Source: Fimbriimonas sp. | Lineage (GTDB): Bacteria > Armatimonadota > Fimbriimonadia > Fimbriimonadales > Fimbriimonadaceae | Direction: 5' to 3' | Assembly (NCBI GenBank): GCA_031292555.1 | Contig: JARLGV010000054.1 | Span: forward strand, 1-60,161 | DNA length: 60,161 nt | Shown: one piece after another, positions 9,291 to 18,105 of the stretch | Numbering within the stretch: position 1 is the first letter of the stretch | Layout of the letters: the number at the start of each line of letters is the position of its first letter | Notes under the pieces: model-generated | Database searches by the model: none | Seen by the model: the letters and a program-made list of their open reading frames with translations, nothing else | What the model was told of the DNA's origin: nothing | Translations under genes and position numbers: made by a program

Positions 9291-10378
9291 GAGAGTGGCA
9301 AAGCGGCCGGTTTGACCGGCAGAGGATCGGGCGCGTCTATCATCGGTTTACGCCTGCCCACGCTGCGGAGTCGCTGCACGCCATCGACTTGTCGGAGTTG
9401 TGGCAGCGGGGCAAGCGGCTCTTGATGCTGGACGTCGACAATACGTTGGTCCAGTGGCACGCCCATGAGTGCTCGGACGCGGTTGTGGAGTGGGCTCGAG
9501 AGGCGAAGCGGATCGGCTTCGACATCTGCATCATCAGCAACACGAACCAACTCGAGCGGCTCGCCAAGATCGCCGGCTCGATCGGGGCGGAAACGGTTCG
9601 GGGCCGCTTCAAGCCCAGCCGGAGCATGTACCGGCTGGCCCTGGTGAAGTTCAAGCGCAAGCCGGAAGAGGCGATCATGGTTGGCGATCAGCTCATGACG
9701 GACGTGCTCGGCGCCAACCGAACCGGGATTGAGGCGATCTGGGTCCGCCGCCTGGAAGGCAAGGAATTCAAAGGCACTAGCATCAACCGGATGATGGAGC
9801 GAATGCTGACCGGCGCGATCTATCAGGCGTTGGTGACGCCGGTCGACGAAACGCCGTCGTCCCCCGACGAGGAGCGTGAAAAGCCGGTCGCTCAGAAGAC
9901 GATCGTCCACCAGATCATCAAGTTCGCAATCGTAGGCGGAACGTCGTTCTGTCTCGACTACGCGATCACATACGTGCTAATGAACGTCATTCCTGGCGGT
10001 CACGGGTTGATGAGCCAACGTCTTGGGAGCGGGCTTATCCGTCACTTTCCGGGGTTGTTTAATTGGGCCAAGGGCCCGGCTGAGGCGGCAGCCCCGATTC
10101 TTGGATGGGTCGCGGCGTTCATCGCCATGACCAACGCCTTCTTCTGGAACCGGCATTGGACTTTCGAGGTGCGCGGGAAGGAAGAAAGGGCGGCCCAGAT
10201 GCGCCGCTACTACTTCATCGCAATCATGGGGCAGCTGATCAATGTCGGGATATTCAGCGCCCTATTCAACATCATCGGCAATCACTCCCTCGCGATTCCC
10301 AAGATCGCAGGCGCCGCTGTCGGTGCGGTGTGGAATTTTCTGGGGCAGCGGTTCTACGCGTTTCGGAGTCGGGGGTGA
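9287..10378 (+). CDS. YqeG-type HAD phosphatase fused to GtrA-like membrane domain
   Basis: A 363-residue fusion. Residues 1-170 are a YqeG-like HAD-IIIA phosphatase: LMLDVDNTL (Asp49, Asp51), CIISNTN as motif II, RFKPSR with the motif III Lys, and VGDQLMTDVLGANRTG as motif IV. YqeG phosphatases are known to act on phosphatidylglycerophosphate in plants and cyanobacteria. After a linker rich in Pro, Glu and Asp (~184-202), residues 205-363 form a GtrA-like domain with about four membrane helices, two conserved aromatic stretches and the ending FLGQRFYAFR. GtrA proteins are thought to move polyprenyl-linked sugars. No frameshift is visible and overlaps on both sides support one gene. Confidence 0.83.
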   Translation: MREWQSGRFDRQRIGRVYHRFTPAHAAESLHAIDLSELWQRGKRLLMLDVDNTLVQWHAHECSDAVVEWAREAKRIGFDICIISNTNQLERLAKIAGSIGAETVRGRFKPSRSMYRLALVKFKRKPEEAIMVGDQLMTDVLGANRTGIEAIWVRRLEGKEFKGTSINRMMERMLTGAIYQALVTPVDETPSSPDEEREKPVAQKTIVHQIIKFAIVGGTSFCLDYAITYVLMNVIPGGHGLMSQRLGSGLIRHFPGLFNWAKGPAEAAAPILGWVAAFIAMTNAFFWNRHWTFEVRGKEERAAQMRRYYFIAIMGQLINVGIFSALFNIIGNHSLAIPKIAGAAVGAVWNFLGQRFYAFRSRG

Positions 10379-11178
10379 CGTTCCCGTGGCGGGAGGCGCC
10401 GGAGGCGGAATTCGCGGTCATCGGGCATCCGGTCAACCACACGAAATCGCCACGAATGCATTCGGCCGCCTACTATGCGCTCGGCTTGCCCTATCGATAC
10501 GTAGCGATCGACGTTCCGGTCGGTGAGGTTGACGTAGCACTCGAGCACCTTCGATCGGTCGGCTACCGGGGCGTCAACGTCACGGTTCCGCACAAGGAGG
10601 ATGCGTTGGCGTGGTCGGTCGACGTCGAGCCGCTTGCGGCCCGGGTCCGCGCCGCCAACACGATTCGCCTAGCCGACCGGGCATGTATCAATACCGATGC
10701 TCCCGGTTTTCTTGACACGCTCGAAGGCTTCGACTTGGGACCAAAACGGGCGCTGCTGTTGGGTGCGGGTGGCTCGGCCCGAGCCCTTGCGGTCGCCCTC
10801 TCAGGGACGGGATACGAGCTCACACTGTACAATCGCACGTTCGACAAGGCGATTCAGTTGGCGAAGGAACTTGATCTGTCGGAGGAAAGCGTGCTGCGCT
10901 CGGCCGACCCCCAGGGCGCCTCTTTGATCCTGAACACGACGTCTGCCTCGCTCAATGGGGCGCAGCTTCCGATCCTTTGGGAGCGAGCCGAACCGGGCGC
11001 GCTTGCCTATGATCTGATGTATGCCAAAGAGCCCACTCCGTTTCTTGCGTGCGCATCGGAGCACGGTCTTCAAACGATGGATGGTTTGAAGATGCTCGTC
11101 GCTCAAGGTGCGCGTTCGTTTGAATGGTGGCTGGGAACTGCGGCGCCTCGCGAGGCGATGCTCGAGGCGATCCGATGA
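10375..11178 (+). CDS. aroE: Shikimate dehydrogenase
   Basis: A 267-residue enzyme that reduces 3-dehydroshikimate to shikimate with NADPH. The start is taken as GTG at 10375, which overlaps the preceding TGA in a GTGA arrangement; the open frame runs further upstream but lies within the previous gene. Shikimate-binding motifs are FAVIGHPVNHTKSPRMH and NVTVPHKE (catalytic Lys); NTDAPGF holds the catalytic-site Asp. GAGGSARA is the nucleotide-binding loop and YNRTFDKA follows the usual NRT signature for NADP. The end DGLKMLVAQGARSFEWW is typical. The stop overlaps the next start by ATGA. Confidence 0.92.
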   Translation: MTFPWREAPEAEFAVIGHPVNHTKSPRMHSAAYYALGLPYRYVAIDVPVGEVDVALEHLRSVGYRGVNVTVPHKEDALAWSVDVEPLAARVRAANTIRLADRACINTDAPGFLDTLEGFDLGPKRALLLGAGGSARALAVALSGTGYELTLYNRTFDKAIQLAKELDLSEESVLRSADPQGASLILNTTSASLNGAQLPILWERAEPGALAYDLMYAKEPTPFLACASEHGLQTMDGLKMLVAQGARSFEWWLGTAAPREAMLEAIR

Positions 11179-12098
11179 AGATCCTTGCGCCCGACGAGAT
11201 TGGCATTGCCTTTGCGGCGGACGCATTGCGCCGGGGCGGACTGGTTGGGATGCCAACCGAAACGGTTTATGGCATCGCCGCGGTAGCGGTGAATCGAGAT
11301 GCGGTCTTGCGGACGTTCGAACTGAAAGGGCGGCCGGTCGACAACCCTCTGATTGTCCACATCGCATCTGCGGACCAGGTGCATTTGGTTGCCTCGTCGT
11401 TTCCAGCGATAGCTCGATTCCTGGCGGATGCTTTCTGGCCGGGGCCGCTTACGCTCGTGCTCCCCAAGCTGCCAGTTGTGCCCGACGAAGTAACCGGCGG
11501 TCTGCAGACGGTGGCGGTTCGGGTCCCTTCGCATCCGGTTGCTCGCTCCCTGATCGCGTCGGTCGGATTGCCGCTGTCCGCCCCGAGCGCGAACGCGTTC
11601 ATGGGGCTCTCACCAACCAGGGCCGAGCATGTGGCGCCCGAGATCATGGAGGGCCTCGAGTGCGTATTGGACGGCGGACCATGCGAAGTCGGTTTGGAGT
11701 CGACGGTGGTCGACTGCACCGGCGATGCACCGATTATCCTGCGTCCTGGCGGGATCACGAGAAGCCAGATCGAAATCACAGTCGGCAAGCTTTCCGATCG
11801 GGCAACGTCGGAACGGCGATCGCCCGGAACCTATCGCCGCCACTATTCGCCTCGAACCCCGCTTCGAGTCATTGAACGTCTGGGCGATGCTGACGCCGGA
11901 ATCGTCCTGTCGGTGGACCCGTCCTGCCCCAATCAGATCCGCCTCCCGTCCGACCCCGTCGGGTACGGTTCCGGCCTATACGCCGCCCTGTACACCTTGG
12001 ATCGCCAATCCTATGGGGAGATCTTCGTCGAGGCGCCGCCTCAGACCGGCGAATGGGAAGCGGTCTGGGACCGCCTGCGTAAGGCCACCGGTGTGTAA
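11175..12098 (+). CDS. tsaC: L-threonylcarbamoyladenylate synthase, TsaC/Sua5
   Basis: A 307-residue protein (ATG at 11175, ATGA overlap with aroE). It makes threonylcarbamoyl-AMP from Thr, bicarbonate and ATP for tRNA t6A at position 37. The YrdC domain (1-~190) has GGLVGMPTETVYG, KGRPVDNPLIVHI, WPGPLTLVLP, VAVRVPSHPVA and SAPSANAF, then STVVDCTGD. A linker with SPGTYRRHYSPRTPL and a C-terminal Rossmann-like domain (~220-307) make it the long Sua5-type form rather than the short TsaC. It is the last gene of this plus-strand operon and faces dprA. Confidence 0.92.
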   Translation: MKILAPDEIGIAFAADALRRGGLVGMPTETVYGIAAVAVNRDAVLRTFELKGRPVDNPLIVHIASADQVHLVASSFPAIARFLADAFWPGPLTLVLPKLPVVPDEVTGGLQTVAVRVPSHPVARSLIASVGLPLSAPSANAFMGLSPTRAEHVAPEIMEGLECVLDGGPCEVGLESTVVDCTGDAPIILRPGGITRSQIEITVGKLSDRATSERRSPGTYRRHYSPRTPLRVIERLGDADAGIVLSVDPSCPNQIRLPSDPVGYGSGLYAALYTLDRQSYGEIFVEAPPQTGEWEAVWDRLRKATGV

Positions 12099-12415
12099 GC
12101 CGTTGGCAATTGCCGCTGAGAGAATGTGCGGGCAGGCCCGCGCCACGGTTTGAGTTGCAGGATTGCCTTTGCGCAACGGAGAGATCTCAGAGGCTTGTTT
12201 GCGCTTCTTCGAGTCAGACGGTGGGGCATTGCCGAATACAGGGCTGGAGCGAAATTGGGGCGCGAACTACGGCGATTGGTGAACGACCTGTGTAATCGCG
12301 GGGTTATGCGTGTGAGGTGACAGGTCCCTAGCCATCTTCTAAACGCAGCGAACGCGGCGGCCTCGCGGAGGACGCAGCGCGTGCGCAGCGTTCGACCCGC
12401 TCCCCTCGCCCCTCG
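12099..12415. other. Intergenic stretch between convergent tsaC and dprA
   Basis: About 317 bp without a convincing gene. It contains a short GC-rich inverted repeat at 12128-12141 (GCGGG-CAGG-CCCGC) that could help end transcription, and a separated 7-bp inverted pair near 12346 and 12386. Neither has a T-tract, so no terminator is called. Small open frames here lack ribosome-binding sites and family motifs. Confidence 0.4.
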
Positions 12416-13453
12416 TTACGGCCTCAGGGCGTAGCCGCCGGCTCCGCGGATGACGCGACCGTCCAACTCCAGGTCGGTGAGTTCGGACAGGACGTCGGAC
12501 GGGTCCAGACCCGTCAGTTCGACGATCTTCTCGGTGGACAGCGGCTGGGCGCCAAGCACGCCGAGGATGCGGGCGCCCAGCGACGAAGCAACCGGCAGCG
12601 GCGTTTCGACAATCGGCTCGATCTGGAGCGACTCCAGGATTTGGTCGGGATGAGTGACGAGAGTTGCGCCGTCCCGTAGGAGCGAGAACGATCCCTGAAA
12701 GCCGTGCATGTCGATGTTGGCCGGCACGACAAACACCTCGCGCCCCAGTTCGTTGGCGGCAGTGGCGGTGCTGAGGGCGCCGGACTTTGCGGGTGCCTCG
12801 ATCACGATGACCGCGCTGCTCAATCCGGCGATGAGGACGTTCCGGATGAGGAACTTGAAGTCGTTGATGCGCGAACCAACCGCAAACTGGCTGACCAGAC
12901 ACCCGGAATCTGCAATCTGCTGGAAGAGTCCGTGGTGCACCCGGGGATAGACGGTGTCGACCCCAGTCGCGAGAACCGCTACCGTGCGACCCTCTGCTTC
13001 CAAGGCGCCTCTATGGGCGGCCGCGTCGATCCCGAGGGCGCCGCCGCTCACGACGGTAACGCCTGCACGCGCGAGTGCTTGGGCGAATTTGTAGGCGCAT
13101 GCCTTCCCGTAGAGTGACGCTGAACGAGTCCCCACGATCGCTACCGTCGGGGCATAGAGGCAGTCGGACCTACCCCTGAGAAAGAGGGCTGGGCTCACGT
13201 TTCCGCTCTCTTGGAGTGGTTCCGGATACTCCTCGAACTCCAGCACCTGAAGGCCATCCCGGAGCGCCTTTTGGAGCGGCTCCATCCCGACCGACTCCAT
13301 GCGCCGTCTGTCGGCGTCCGACAGGACCGGACTCGTCCTCATATGGGCAAGGGGATCCGAACCAAAAGAACCGAGTTCTTCCAAGAGAACTCGGTTCTTG
13401 ATCGGTGGGAGTTCGGCAGCGAGGACTCGCTGCCAGAATTCAGGAGATCGCAA
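12416..13453 (-). CDS. dprA: DNA-processing protein DprA
   Basis: A 345-residue DprA, which loads RecA on incoming single-stranded DNA during natural transformation. The N-terminal helical region (~1-90) is followed by the Rossmann domain: VAIVGTRSAS, VVSGGALGIDAAAHRGAL, VLATGVDTVYP, ISQF-like SQFAVG, and VVIEAPAKSGALSTATAANELGREVFVVPAN. A C-terminal winged-helix region (~285-345, STEKIVELTGLDPSDVLSEL) matches the DML1-like domain. Length and order are typical. It starts 6 bp after the PQQ-propeller gene ends, so the two probably share a transcript. Its presence suggests competence, but no com genes are in the window. Confidence 0.93.
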   Translation of the reverse strand: MRSPEFWQRVLAAELPPIKNRVLLEELGSFGSDPLAHMRTSPVLSDADRRRMESVGMEPLQKALRDGLQVLEFEEYPEPLQESGNVSPALFLRGRSDCLYAPTVAIVGTRSASLYGKACAYKFAQALARAGVTVVSGGALGIDAAAHRGALEAEGRTVAVLATGVDTVYPRVHHGLFQQIADSGCLVSQFAVGSRINDFKFLIRNVLIAGLSSAVIVIEAPAKSGALSTATAANELGREVFVVPANIDMHGFQGSFSLLRDGATLVTHPDQILESLQIEPIVETPLPVASSLGARILGVLGAQPLSTEKIVELTGLDPSDVLSELTDLELDGRVIRGAGGYALRP

Positions 13454-13458
13454 CGAAC

Positions 13459-15150
13459 CTAGCGATCGCCACCAGCGCCGCCGATGCCTCCGCCAGGGCC
13501 ACCGCCCTTACCGCCGGCTCCACCACGTCCACCAGGGCCGCCGAAACCGTTCTTGTTCTTGTCGTCAGAACCGGGGACCTTGATCGGAGGCAGCGTGTTG
13601 TCGACCATAAGCGAGTAATCGGTTTTGGCTTCGTTTCCGAGCCAATCCGACACTGTGACCGTAAACGTTCGCCGACCGTCTGCCAAGGGCTTGTTCGCAC
13701 CGGAGAGCGAGAAACGAACGAGGGCATAACCTTCCTTCGTGATCTTGTACTCCAGTTTCTGACCTTCGAGCGAGATGTTCAGCGTATCGATGTTGAGGCC
13801 TGAGTTGTCATCGACAATTTTGAAGAGCAGGAACAGAGGCGGCTGGCCGCAGACTTGCTCGCCCGGATGGGGGAAGAGCATTTCCGTGGTCGGCGGCGTC
13901 AGGTCCACGCCCAGGTCCTTGTCGAATGCAAGAAGGCTTCCGTCCTTTGCAGGTACGAGAAGTGTTTGGCCCGCCAAGACAGCGGTGTCGCTGGCCTGGA
14001 TGAAATAGACCTTCTCGTCCTTCTTCTGGTTGCCGCCGGGGCCGCCCGTTCCTGGGCCCTGTCCGCCGCCCAGACCGCCGGCGCCACCAATGCCTCCGCC
14101 GATACCACCGCCGATGCCACCCTTGCCGGGGCCCCGCGAGTTGTTAGTGGATTGAAGGACCAACTCATCGATCGGATGGATGATGTAGTTCCACAGGGTC
14201 TTTCCAGTCGAAGGGTCCAAAAGGACGATTCCGCCGTTCGACATGGGCAGGATGTACTTCGAACCGGCCGGAGTCGGCCGAGTGATCGGGATCGAATCCA
14301 GCTGGATCGGCCTCTTCGTCAAGAGCTGATGGTTGAGGTCGAACATCAGGACTTGGCCGTCCTGCGAGACAACCATGATGCCCTGGCTGGTGACCGCCGG
14401 AGCGAAGGCAAGGTTGAGCCGCGTGTCGACCTGCCACAGAGCATGGCCAGTGGCTCCGCTCAAAGCGATCAGGTACGGGCCCGATGTGACGTAGATTCTG
14501 TCGTCCTGGGTCACCGGCATTGGCGACGGAGGAAGTTGCTCAAAGGGCGTCGTCCAATCAAATTTTTGGGTGTCGACGTTGAGGGCGATCAGTTTCGCAG
14601 TGTTGGTGCAGATCAGAAGGTCTTGTTGATAGACGCCGAGCGTGCCTTGGATACCGTCGTAGATGTTGTACGGTTTGGCCCAGACCTCGGAGCCGTCTTC
14701 TGGCTTGATGGCAAGTATCTGGTTATCGCTCAATGTCATGAAGACATTCTTGCCAACCGCCACCGGCTGGCCATAGACCGCGCTTGGGGTTGGGTGGCTC
14801 CACTTGAGCTGTCCGGTGGCCGGATCGACTCCGTAGATCAGTTTGTTGTCGCCCGCGACGACCAGCGTCCCTCCAAGCAGCACCGGAGTAGACCGGAATA
14901 CGCCGTCGATGGGGTCAAGCGCCGGAAACCGCCATTTCAGGTTGGCAGTGCTCTTATCGAGCGAGAAAACGCGACCACCCAGAGACTGGTAAATCGTGTC
15001 CTCCACCACCAGCGGCGAGCCGCCTGGCGCTGCGGTTGACGATTGTTGCCATCGCCACGCGAGTGGGGCTGGCCCGTCGAATTGTGCCGAAGCCACGCTC
15101 ACCAAAGTGAACGTCGCTGCGGTGACGGCTAATGCGAGCATCTTCTGCAT
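13459..15150 (-). CDS. Secreted PQQ-like beta-propeller protein with Gly-rich segments
   Basis: A 563-residue protein if ATG at 15150 is used; this start has a GGGAGGTGGAG ribosome-binding stretch upstream and gives a clean signal peptide (LALAVTAATFTLVSVASAQ). A TTG start at 15180 is less likely. Residues ~20-310 form PQQ_2-type propeller blades with repeated pattern 'GSxVWAKPY', 'GATGHALWQVDT' and 'DPATGQLKWSHP'. Two low-complexity Gly-rich stretches, one near the middle (GIGGGIGGGIGGAGG) and one at the extreme C-terminus, flank an Ig-like domain (~430-530). The PQQ-binding residues of dehydrogenases are not evident, so it is more likely a structural or assembly propeller. It lies directly upstream of dprA. 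Confidence 0.8.
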   Translation of the reverse strand: MQKMLALAVTAATFTLVSVASAQFDGPAPLAWRWQQSSTAAPGGSPLVVEDTIYQSLGGRVFSLDKSTANLKWRFPALDPIDGVFRSTPVLLGGTLVVAGDNKLIYGVDPATGQLKWSHPTPSAVYGQPVAVGKNVFMTLSDNQILAIKPEDGSEVWAKPYNIYDGIQGTLGVYQQDLLICTNTAKLIALNVDTQKFDWTTPFEQLPPSPMPVTQDDRIYVTSGPYLIALSGATGHALWQVDTRLNLAFAPAVTSQGIMVVSQDGQVLMFDLNHQLLTKRPIQLDSIPITRPTPAGSKYILPMSNGGIVLLDPSTGKTLWNYIIHPIDELVLQSTNNSRGPGKGGIGGGIGGGIGGAGGLGGGQGPGTGGPGGNQKKDEKVYFIQASDTAVLAGQTLLVPAKDGSLLAFDKDLGVDLTPPTTEMLFPHPGEQVCGQPPLFLLFKIVDDNSGLNIDTLNISLEGQKLEYKITKEGYALVRFSLSGANKPLADGRRTFTVTVSDWLGNEAKTDYSLMVDNTLPPIKVPGSDDKNKNGFGGPGGRGGAGGKGGGPGGGIGGAGGDR

Positions 15151-15285
15151 CTGTGCTTGTGTCTCCACCTCCCAGAACAAATTCTGGGACTCGAACCATT
15201 TTAGTCACGCTGCCCAGGGTTTGTCTACCAGCAGTTCAGCCATACTTCGGACGCGCGGCACACCGTTACGGTCACGCATTTTGGT

Positions 15286-15993
15286 ATGGAATCGACGATT
15301 CTTTGCTACCACAAGGTAGGACCGGCAGCCGAAGAGGGTCGCAGGCTGAATATCGAGCCGAATCGACTGCGTTCGCATGTCGGTTTTTTTTCTCGAAGGA
15401 AATATCGATTTCTTCGCGCTTGTGATCTTTCGGTCCCCTGGACCCCGAGAACAGTGTGCTTCACCTTCGATGACGCGTACGTGTCGACGATGTTCCATGC
15501 CCCAGCGGTTTTCGAAGAAGTGGGCGCACGCGCGACGTACTATGCGGTTTCGGGCCGGGTAGGGAAGACCTCGGATTGGGACGGTGAAGCCGCTCGCCCG
15601 CTTGCGGATTGGGATACCCTGTTGGCCGTTCAGAGCCGCGGACACGAGATCGGGAACCACACGGTTAACCACGTGCATCTCGCCGATCTGCCGATCGATA
15701 GGCAGAAGTTCGAAATTGGCCAAGCCGATGCCGACCTGCGGAGTCGTGGCATCGTTCCGCGCAGCTTCTGCTATCCGTATGGCAGCCACAACGAGGATAG
15801 CGTCGAGATCCTCGGACATAGTGGGTATGGAGTCGCGGTTGCCCTGAAAAAGCGGCTGGCGTCGTCGGACGACTCAAGGCTGTCTTTGCCCCGGATTGTC
15901 GTGGCGTATAGCGACACGCTGCCGATGCTGCTCTACAAGCTCTTCTTGAAGGCACGGATTCGGTCAAGAAAGCCAGGGCCACCCTATGGATAA
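15286..15993 (+). CDS. Polysaccharide deacetylase (CE4)
   Basis: A 235-residue NodB-homology enzyme. CE4 motif 1 is CFTFDDAY (catalytic base Asp and metal Asp), motif 2 is IGNHTVNHVHL (metal His residues), motif 3 is SFCYPYGSHN and a later Leu-Pro-Arg segment closes the pocket. No signal peptide is seen, and the N-terminus STILCYHKVGP is of the kind found in deacetylases of the PgaB/YadE type that often occur in polysaccharide clusters. It would remove N-acetyl groups from a glycan. It starts a plus-strand run of surface-sugar genes; the next gene begins 47 bp downstream. Confidence 0.87.
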   Translation: MESTILCYHKVGPAAEEGRRLNIEPNRLRSHVGFFSRRKYRFLRACDLSVPWTPRTVCFTFDDAYVSTMFHAPAVFEEVGARATYYAVSGRVGKTSDWDGEAARPLADWDTLLAVQSRGHEIGNHTVNHVHLADLPIDRQKFEIGQADADLRSRGIVPRSFCYPYGSHNEDSVEILGHSGYGVAVALKKRLASSDDSRLSLPRIVVAYSDTLPMLLYKLFLKARIRSRKPGPPYG

Positions 15994-16040
15994 GTAAGTT
16001 CAAAAGCCAATGAATATCTTGAGCTGACGCCAGAGGTAGT

Positions 16041-17882
16041 ATGAAAGCGATGATGTCGGAAAGCGATGCGAACCTTACGCCTCCGGCCTCGCCAAAGTCG
16101 GGCTTGGTACGGCTTGGAGGGATCGTCCTCTTCGGGTTTCTCGCTTTCTGGCTCTGCAGCCCATTCTTGACCTCGGTTCACTTGGAGGCGTTCTCCGCTC
16201 AAGTGCAGACGATGGCGGTACTCGCGAACGTCCATGGCGCTCGTGGCATTACGCTTTCCGATCAGGCGTTTCCGGTGACCTCTGAATATCTCTACATGAG
16301 CCGAAGCGGCCTTGTGGCTGCGCTTCAGATCGCGATGCGGATATTGGGGACGACGAGCGACCTCCCCTTCCGGCTGACGATGATCGTCAGTATGGCGGTC
16401 TTTGCGGTATGCATCGTAACGATCGCCCGGCGTTGGAGCAAAGAACCGGCCATGCTCCTCGTGACCGCTCTTTTGCTGACTCCGGGCCTTGTGGAGATCG
16501 GGTTCTTCTTCTCCGACAATCTCCCCTCGGCGGCACTGGCAATGTTGGCGCTCGCGTTGGTTCCCCGCGAAAAACAGTCGGATCTGCGATGGCTCGCGAT
16601 CGGCGCCCTCTTCGCAATGGCCGCCCTCGTCCGGGTCGATGCGATGTTCATTGCCCCCGCTTTTCTGGTTTGCCTTTTCCTGCAGCGTCCGAAACTGGCG
16701 GTAGTCGCCGCTAGAGCCGGCCTCGGATTGGCTGGATTCCTGGGTGTCTTCTTGCTGGCCCAGCATTTCACTCCGTTTAGGGCCATGGAGTCGATCCATG
16801 TGTCGAAGACGTTCGAAGCACTGCACATCATGATGCGGTCGACGGGACGAGACGAGGAGGTCGGCGTGGGATTCTTCGGAATCGTGACGCCGGTCCTCGT
16901 CGCCTTGGGTTTGATTCGAAATTGTCGCACCTATGGATGGCGGTGGATCGAGGCGCTCGTCGTTCTTCCTTTGATCTTCTACACTTACGCGGTTTCGCAA
17001 GCCCTCGAGATCCGGATGTTTATGCTCTTGGGGGCGCCTGCGATTCTGATCCATGCATCGGCCGGGCTGCGGGTGCTCTGGGAGCAGTGGAAGTCGCCGG
17101 AACGTGAGCGCAAAGTGCTGGCGCTTTCCGCGCTGGGTCTCACTCTGTTTGCTCTATTCGGGCCGGTCATGATTACGATTCGCGACGGCCCTCGAACCCC
17201 CTACGGCCGGGTTTGGGGAACGATCGCTTGGCTGGAGTGGCAACGGAGTGTCAATAACGGCCTGCTAGCCCTTGGCGACGTTGCCGATTCCGTTCAACCG
17301 GGCGAGACGGTGCTCGCGATTACCAGTCACTACAATCCGGACGATTATCTTCGACTCGTGCTCTTGCAGCACGGGTACGACATCTTGCCGGTTGGGCAGT
17401 TGGGCGAGCGCAACCCCGGCGCGATCGAGGCCTTTCGCAAGGGGAATCGGACCGTGATTCACGTGAGGTGCCCAGACCCTTACTTCATTTTGACGCAATG
17501 GGGCAAGCAGCCAACTTCATACTCGCAACCCTTCCAGATTGTATCGGCGCTGGATTGCATCACACCGAGAAGCTACAACCGTGCCGTAATGATGAATTGG
17601 GCGCTGTGCCCAATGTGCTTCGTGCCGATTCTCGATTTGAAGGGAGATCCGCCTCCATGGCAGGTCACTTTGCCTCAAAGCCCAATTGTCCCGGCTTGGG
17701 GCCGGGCGAACGAGGGCCGGATGGACGTCGAGTGGCTCAGCGCAGACCAAGTACTTACGCTCTATCGCAGTGCGGCGGGGGCTATTTCCCAGGCGCGCCG
17801 GTCTCGCCACGGTTGGAAGCCGATGACGGACTACGCGGAGCTACGAAAGCTCTTCGAATGGCGCTACGGTCCGGTCCCGTAA
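16041..17882 (+). CDS. Multi-pass membrane protein, GT-C glycosyltransferase-like
   Basis: A 613-residue membrane protein with roughly nine to eleven hydrophobic helices between residues 25 and 380, then a soluble region of about 230 residues. The layout (several helices, an early periplasmic loop after the first helix, a soluble C-terminus) resembles GT-C enzymes that use polyprenyl-phosphate sugars, such as the PMT/GT39 group. The expected Asp or Glu in the first loop could be the Glu in VHLEAFSAQ, but I do not see a clear family signature. Neighbouring deacetylase and GT2 genes support a role in surface glycan building. Exact function unknown. Confidence 0.6.
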   Translation: MKAMMSESDANLTPPASPKSGLVRLGGIVLFGFLAFWLCSPFLTSVHLEAFSAQVQTMAVLANVHGARGITLSDQAFPVTSEYLYMSRSGLVAALQIAMRILGTTSDLPFRLTMIVSMAVFAVCIVTIARRWSKEPAMLLVTALLLTPGLVEIGFFFSDNLPSAALAMLALALVPREKQSDLRWLAIGALFAMAALVRVDAMFIAPAFLVCLFLQRPKLAVVAARAGLGLAGFLGVFLLAQHFTPFRAMESIHVSKTFEALHIMMRSTGRDEEVGVGFFGIVTPVLVALGLIRNCRTYGWRWIEALVVLPLIFYTYAVSQALEIRMFMLLGAPAILIHASAGLRVLWEQWKSPERERKVLALSALGLTLFALFGPVMITIRDGPRTPYGRVWGTIAWLEWQRSVNNGLLALGDVADSVQPGETVLAITSHYNPDDYLRLVLLQHGYDILPVGQLGERNPGAIEAFRKGNRTVIHVRCPDPYFILTQWGKQPTSYSQPFQIVSALDCITPRSYNRAVMMNWALCPMCFVPILDLKGDPPPWQVTLPQSPIVPAWGRANEGRMDVEWLSADQVLTLYRSAAGAISQARRSRHGWKPMTDYAELRKLFEWRYGPVP

Positions 17883-18105
17883 GTCCTCGGCAATCCCACG
17901 AATTGGATTCATCGGAGCGCGCCTGCCAACCGCAAGTAACTGGATTGAAAGTTCCAGTGGCAATTCGGGACTATACCGGGGCAACGTTCGTCGTTTCTTT
18001 TGGAGATCCTATCGGAACGATTTCCAGATCTCCTATGCTTAGTCGGAATTCCGCAGTAAGCGGCATTGAACTTGGAATGGAAGCGCAAAAGCCTGGGATG
18101 AGAGG

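Noticed and set aside
10105-10374. N-terminal extension of aroE
   Set aside because: Lies wholly within the GtrA coding region; the GTG at 10375 gives a normal-length enzyme.
9287-10378. YqeG-GtrA as two genes with a missed stop
   Set aside because: The frame is continuous through the linker, with no internal ribosome site or start before the GtrA part.
12128-12141. Rho-independent terminator after tsaC
   Set aside because: Stem is only 5 bp with a 4-base loop and no T-tract follows.
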